Assembly (NCBI GenBank): GCA_019359615.1 | Contig: JAHHHA010000006.1 | Location: forward strand, 124,001-188,000 | DNA: 64,000 nucleotides | Direction of reading: 5' to 3' | Origin: Cyanosarcina radialis HA8281-LM2 | GTDB lineage: Bacteria > Cyanobacteriota > Cyanobacteriia > Cyanobacteriales > CCAP-1448 | Shown: positions 60,423-64,000 of the stretch, piece after piece | Position numbering within the stretch: position 1 is the first letter of the stretch | Layout of the letters: every line of letters begins with the position of its first letter | Made by a program: the position numbers and the translations under genes | Notes under the pieces: generated by a model | Databases searched by the model: none | What the model saw: only the letters and a program-made list of their open reading frames with translations | What the model was told of the DNA's origin: nothing

Positions 60423-61118
60423 TTAAGCTGTCAGTGCGGGGATGGCTTTGGGAAGCTCTTTGGCACTTTCTAAGACTCGATCGATCAGTCCGTATTCTTT
60501 AGCTTCTTGGGGAGTCAGATAGAACATCCGTTCGGTGTCTTTGGCAATTTTTTCGGCTGGCTGTCCGGTATTGCGGGAGACAATATCCAAAATGGCCCGT
60601 TTGTTAGCTAAGACTTCCTTGGCGTAAATTTGGATATCTGTAGCTTGACCGCGCGTACCGCTGCGAGGTTGGTTGAGTACGATCGTGGCGTGTGGCAAGC
60701 TAGCCCGACAACCCTTAGTTCCTGCCGATAAGATCATAGCGGCTGTACCCATGGCTTGGCCGAGACAGATGGTGTGTACGGGAGTCTTAATGTAGTTGAT
60801 GGTATCGCAGATGGCAAAAGCCTCGGTTTCGTAGCCTATAGCATCTCCGGTATACCAAGACGTTCCCGTCGAGTTGATGTAGAAGAAAATGGGCTTTTCG
60901 GGATTGTCGAATTGCAGGTAAAGTAGCTGAGCGATAATTAGTTTGGTGACATCAACCCCCATTTGCCGCTTGTATTCGTCAGGCGAAACCAGGGGCGTTC
61001 CCAAGTAAACAATTCGCTCTTTGAGTAGGAGTGAAGGTAAATCTGGGGGAGGAGTTCGGTAGTAAGAATCACCACCGTAATAGCCGGTAGATTGTACTGC
61101 CTGAATGGGTATGCTCAT
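60423..61118 (-). CDS. clpR: ClpR, inactive Clp protease subunit
   Basis: A 231-residue ClpR. The N-terminal region YRTPPPDLPSLLLKERIVYL is the cyanobacterial ClpR signature. All three catalytic positions are changed: ICLGQAMGTAAMILSAGTKG (Gly for Ser), [20 protein letters not shown] (Asn for His) and KDTERMFYLTPQEAKEYGL (Met at the Asp position). ClpR forms mixed rings with an active ClpP in cyanobacteria. It is the first gene of the same-strand cluster. Divergent from the vWA gene. Confidence 0.9.
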   Translation of the reverse strand: MSIPIQAVQSTGYYGGDSYYRTPPPDLPSLLLKERIVYLGTPLVSPDEYKRQMGVDVTKLIIAQLLYLQFDNPEKPIFFYINSTGTSWYTGDAIGYETEAFAICDTINYIKTPVHTICLGQAMGTAAMILSAGTKGCRASLPHATIVLNQPRSGTRGQATDIQIYAKEVLANKRAILDIVSRNTGQPAEKIAKDTERMFYLTPQEAKEYGLIDRVLESAKELPKAIPALTA

Positions 61119-61294
61119 AATGGCAAGGAAAATTATGAAGTAACTGGGGTAATCTGAAATCTTGGAGGTTTCCTACATCACTTAACTTGCGAATTGCGAA
61201 TTGCGAACTGGAACTGTTGAACGTCCACTGGCTGTCTGACAGCAGACAAGACAATAATAAGATAGTAACTTAAGAGAGTAAGGATATAGGGACG

Positions 61295-61357
61295 GGTTTC
61301 ACTACCGATGCTCTGGTCTAACCAGTTGTTAGCGCGGGCCCGCTGGTTGACGAAACC
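61295..61357 (+). promoter_or_regulatory. Structured leader with alternative pairings
   Basis: On the plus strand, outer GGTTTC (61295-61300) can pair with GAAACC (61352-61357). Inside, ACCAG (61321-61325) can pair either with CTGGT (61313-61317, loop CTA) or with CTGGT in the later CTGGTT (61342-61347). The two options are mutually exclusive. It lies about 80 bases upstream of the vWA gene start; role unproven. Confidence 0.35.
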
Positions 61358-61437
61358 ACCGTTTTTCGTACTCGATCCGTAATCGGTTAAGCTAGCCGTG
61401 ATTCTACCTGAATGACTGTAATTAGGAGCCTTGTGTG

Positions 61438-62676
61438 ATGAAAGTTGGATTGCAAGCTGCTGTCAATGATGCCCGCGTGGACTTAAATCAAGCTAGTAGC
61501 CAACGTCAACTAGCCATTTCGGTGGGAGCGATCGCAGGCGCTCAACCCCAAAACGTGCCGCTCAATCTCTGCCTGATTTTAGACCATAGCGGTTCGATGA
61601 AGGGAGAACCCCTAGAAACAGTCAAAAAAGCCGCTCAGCAGCTAGTAGAAAAGCTCACACCGGGCGATCGCATTTCGGTGGTGGCTTTCGATCATCGGGC
61701 AAAAATCGTCGTCCCCAACCAAACGATCGACGATCCGACGAAAGTAATCAAACTGATTGGCGGGTTGAAAGCCGATGGGGGCACGGCGATCGATGAGGGC
61801 TTAAAATTAGGCATTGAAGAACTGGCCAAAGGCAAACATAACACCGTTTCTCAAGCGTTCGTGCTGACCGATGGGGAAAACGAACACGGCGACAACAAAC
61901 GCTGCATCAAGCTGTCAGAACTGGCTACTGAGTACAGCATGACGTTAAACTCTTTGGGATTTGGAGAACACTGGAACTCGGAAATCTTAGAAAAAATGGC
62001 TGATGTCGGCGGCGGGACGATGCGTTATATCGAGAAAGCCGAGGATGCTGTCAATCAATTTAACTTCATCTTCAACCGGATTCAAGCCGTCGGACTGACC
62101 AATGCTTACCTACTGTTTTCTTTGACTCCTAAGATCCGGCTAGCCGAACTCAAACCTGTAGCTCAAGTCGCCCCAGATACGATCGAACTGCCAGTGCAAG
62201 AAGAAGGCGATAAATACGTCGTCCGGCTGGGAGATTTGATGAAAGATGTCTCGCGGGTAATTTTGGCTAATCTCTATGTCGGTCAGTTGCCAGAAGGAGA
62301 GCAGATAATTACCAGCTTGCAGGTGCGCTACGACGACCCAATGTTGGGTAAAGTGGGTTTACTCTCAGATTCAGTGCCAGTAACAGCGAATTTCGTCCGT
62401 TCTTACCAACCAGCACCGAATGCTGAAGTCCAGCAGCATATTCTGGCGCTAGCCAAGTATCGGCAAACCCAACTGGCAGAACAGAAATTGCAACAAGGCG
62501 ATCGCACGGGGGCAGCGACGATGCTGCAAACTGCGGCTAAGACTGCCTTACAAATGGGCGACAGGGGCGCTGCTACTGTCTTACAAACCAGCGCTACTAG
62601 GCTGCAAGCTGGAGAAGAACTATCGGAAGCTGACAAGAAGAAAACCCGCATCGTCTCAAAGACTATTTTGCAGTAA
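61438..62676 (+). CDS. vWA domain protein
   Basis: A 412-residue protein with an N-terminal von Willebrand factor A domain. The metal-ion-dependent adhesion site is intact: LCLILDHSGSMKGEPLETVK (DxSxS), the Thr in GGLKADGGTAIDEGL and VLTDGENEHGDN (Asp). The C-terminal half has beta-sandwich strands and a helical, Gln-rich end (RQTQLAEQKLQQGDRTGAAT). No signal peptide, so cytoplasmic; vWA proteins of this type often work with AAA ATPases, but none is adjacent. ATG 61438 is preferred because AGGAG is nine bases upstream; GTG 61435 also fits. Confidence 0.87.
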   Translation: MKVGLQAAVNDARVDLNQASSQRQLAISVGAIAGAQPQNVPLNLCLILDHSGSMKGEPLETVKKAAQQLVEKLTPGDRISVVAFDHRAKIVVPNQTIDDPTKVIKLIGGLKADGGTAIDEGLKLGIEELAKGKHNTVSQAFVLTDGENEHGDNKRCIKLSELATEYSMTLNSLGFGEHWNSEILEKMADVGGGTMRYIEKAEDAVNQFNFIFNRIQAVGLTNAYLLFSLTPKIRLAELKPVAQVAPDTIELPVQEEGDKYVVRLGDLMKDVSRVILANLYVGQLPEGEQIITSLQVRYDDPMLGKVGLLSDSVPVTANFVRSYQPAPNAEVQQHILALAKYRQTQLAEQKLQQGDRTGAATMLQTAAKTALQMGDRGAATVLQTSATRLQAGEELSEADKKKTRIVSKTILQ

Positions 62677-62708
62677 CGCGCCATTGGCTCTCCCAGTACG
62701 AATTTCCT

Positions 62709-62736
62709 GTAGGGGCGCAAAGCTTTGCGCCCCTAC
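62709..62736. repeat. GTAGGGGCGCAAAGC palindrome
   Basis: An intact copy of the 28-bp palindrome split by MITE copy 1. It is located between the convergent vWA and kinase genes. Confidence 0.8.
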
Positions 62737-62784
62737 CCAGGATGTGTTGCTCGGTTTTTAATTTCTAATTCCGAATTCTTTGAA

Positions 62785-64000
62785 TCAATTGCTTTGAACT
62801 TGCAAAGATTTAATTATTTTTTCTGCTTCATTTAAAAACCGATCGTATTCCCCTAATTCAGCTTCATAGATAACTGCATAGGCTTTAAAATTCTTCAACG
62901 TCCAAATTGCCATTGTTTTTAATTTAACTTCGCCGTCGGATCTCGTATAAATAATTCGGTAAGCCTTGTTTCCTGCTAAAGTATCTTCACCTTCACTTTG
63001 AATTTGCACGTCTTGATTGTTCTGCTGAATTTCTTGTTTGGCAAAACTAGTATATTCTTCTAAAGATTTGGGAGATGGTAGATCTTCAACGGTGACGCTG
63101 ACAGTTTCTAAGAATTTATCTGAGTCGCTGGCTCTAGGTGAAACTAGTGTAACTACTTCTTTAGTAATGATGTTGGCGTTTTCTTGTTTATCCCAATTTT
63201 GAGGATAATTAAGTTTAATTCCATACTGAGTATTTTCGTAAGGAGAAACAGGAATATCTGGTTGAAAAACTAATTTTGTGGCTCCAAAAAGGATGGCGAT
63301 CGCACCACCTAATAGCACTAGAGGCAGAACGATTTTTGGATTCCACTTGAGAGAGCGATCCGGTTTCACACCAACAGCAGAAGTGCCTGGAGGCTCAGGA
63401 GCAGCCGTCAAGCTATCGATCGCCTGTAAGACCTCAGCAGCCGAACCATATCGCTTTCTAAAGTCATACAGCACCATTTGGTCTAAAATGTCTGCTAATT
63501 TGGGGTCTACTTGAAGCTGAGTCTCTGACGGCAAACCAGGGCGATCGCGCCAAATGATTTCTAAGGAATTGGGTTCTAAGGGCAGCTTGCTCGGTTCTAC
63601 GCCCGTAAGAGCCTGGATGCAAAGCATTCCTAAAGCGTAAACGTCGCTGCTGAATTGGGGGTTGCCTTGGCGCTGTTCGCTAGGCATATAATTCTGAGTG
63701 CCGATCGCGACCGTGCTGGTGGTGACTAATCCCCCCGTATCGACTATTTGGGTGCTAACTTGTTTCACTGCCCCAAAGTCAATCAGGACGATCTTGCCAT
63801 CCGCTTGGCGGCGAATTAAATTAGAAGGCTTGATATCTCGATGGATGACGCGATTCTGGTGGACGAAAGCTAAGACTTCGGCAATGTCTCGCAACAGAAA
63901 GATGACTTGAGACTCGCTTAGCTGCTTCCCTACGGCGATCTCGTAACTCAGATCGTGTCCGGGAACGAACTCTTCCACTAAAAAGAACTGCTCGTCTTCC
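62785..64000 (-). CDS. Ser/Thr protein kinase with PsbP-like C-terminal domain (partial)
   Basis: The frame continues through the right edge, so the N-terminal kinase lobe is missing. Visible parts are the catalytic loop VIHRDIKPSNLIRRQADGKI, VLIDFGAVKQVSTQIVDTGG, YMPSEQRQGNPQFSSDVYAL and the alpha-helical end. One membrane helix (IVLPLVLLGGAIAILFGATK) follows, then an extracytoplasmic domain starting YENTQYGIKLNYPQNWDKQE, which resembles PsbP/MOG1-like folds. This is a sensor-type kinase with the ligand or protein-binding domain outside. The kinase family is certain; the outer-domain call is moderate. Confidence 0.85.
   Translation of the reverse strand, partial: EDEQFFLVEEFVPGHDLSYEIAVGKQLSESQVIFLLRDIAEVLAFVHQNRVIHRDIKPSNLIRRQADGKIVLIDFGAVKQVSTQIVDTGGLVTTSTVAIGTQNYMPSEQRQGNPQFSSDVYALGMLCIQALTGVEPSKLPLEPNSLEIIWRDRPGLPSETQLQVDPKLADILDQMVLYDFRKRYGSAAEVLQAIDSLTAAPEPPGTSAVGVKPDRSLKWNPKIVLPLVLLGGAIAILFGATKLVFQPDIPVSPYENTQYGIKLNYPQNWDKQENANIITKEVVTLVSPRASDSDKFLETVSVTVEDLPSPKSLEEYTSFAKQEIQQNNQDVQIQSEGEDTLAGNKAYRIIYTRSDGEVKLKTMAIWTLKNFKAYAVIYEAELGEYDRFLNEAEKIIKSLQVQSN

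Noticed and set aside
1-64000. tRNA or rRNA genes
   Set aside because: I scanned the spacers for cloverleaf-type and rRNA-like sequence and saw none; a tRNA search tool could still find one I missed.

Overview
The window is a piece of a cyanobacterial chromosome. The evidence is the very frequent HIP1-type octamer GCGATCGC, a set of genes found mainly in cyanobacteria and plastids (PAM68, DUF760, DUF3493, the Trp-rich TIGR02450 family, ClpR, DUF1822, HpsJ-like, WD40 Ser/Thr kinases), and heavy seeding of intergenic space with short palindromes and heptad tandem repeats. The HpsJ-like protein hints at a filamentous, motile lineage; genus cannot be assigned from sequence alone. I found no rRNA, tRNA, CRISPR array or intact transposase.

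Layout. 0-1.2 kb: toxin-antitoxin debris (Uma2 tail, intact ParDE, HigA fragment, frameshifted MNT). 1.2-9.4 kb: metallophosphoesterase, rhomboid, ABC ATPase, ScpB, DUF760, HpsJ-like, DUF502 and NusB. 9.6-20.3 kb: FtsY, a GAF protein with a degenerate kinase core, PmbA-like, DUF924, a PrlF/YhaV pair, a HEAT-repeat protein, MetK and a zinc-ribbon protein. 20.4-23.1 kb: glycosyltransferase, 2OG oxygenase, methyltransferase. 23.4-29.3 kb: a same-strand locus of sigma-like factor, DUF1822, a CHAT protease fused through a membrane segment to a PstS-like domain, a small membrane protein and a PiT phosphate transporter. 29.8-33.2 kb: three reverse-strand oxidoreductases. 33.7-42.0 kb: an accessory block with a signalling ATPase, three small secreted proteins beside a radical SAM/SPASM enzyme, and an ATPase plus TPR gene pair between an intact and a decayed antitoxin-like gene. 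42.1-51.8 kb: GltB, Kir channel, S15, PAM68, DAHP synthase, DctQ. 51.9-64 kb: WD40 kinase, GrpB, dienelactone hydrolase, a plugless TonB-receptor-like barrel, GNAT, MoaD-like, a J-domain protein, one active and two inactive ClpP-family subunits, a vWA protein and a kinase cut by the window edge.

The two most interesting candidate systems are (i) the sigma/DUF1822/CHAT-PstS/PiT locus, which has the parts for a membrane-spanning, protease-operated transcription switch that senses a periplasmic ligand, possibly phosphate; and (ii) the radical SAM/SPASM enzyme with adjacent signal-peptide-bearing small proteins, a probable exported RiPP-like system. A third layer is repeat biology: three copies of a small non-autonomous element with 17-bp inverted ends, two with exact 9-bp target duplications, and intergenic repeats that have entered coding sequences or supply protein ends.
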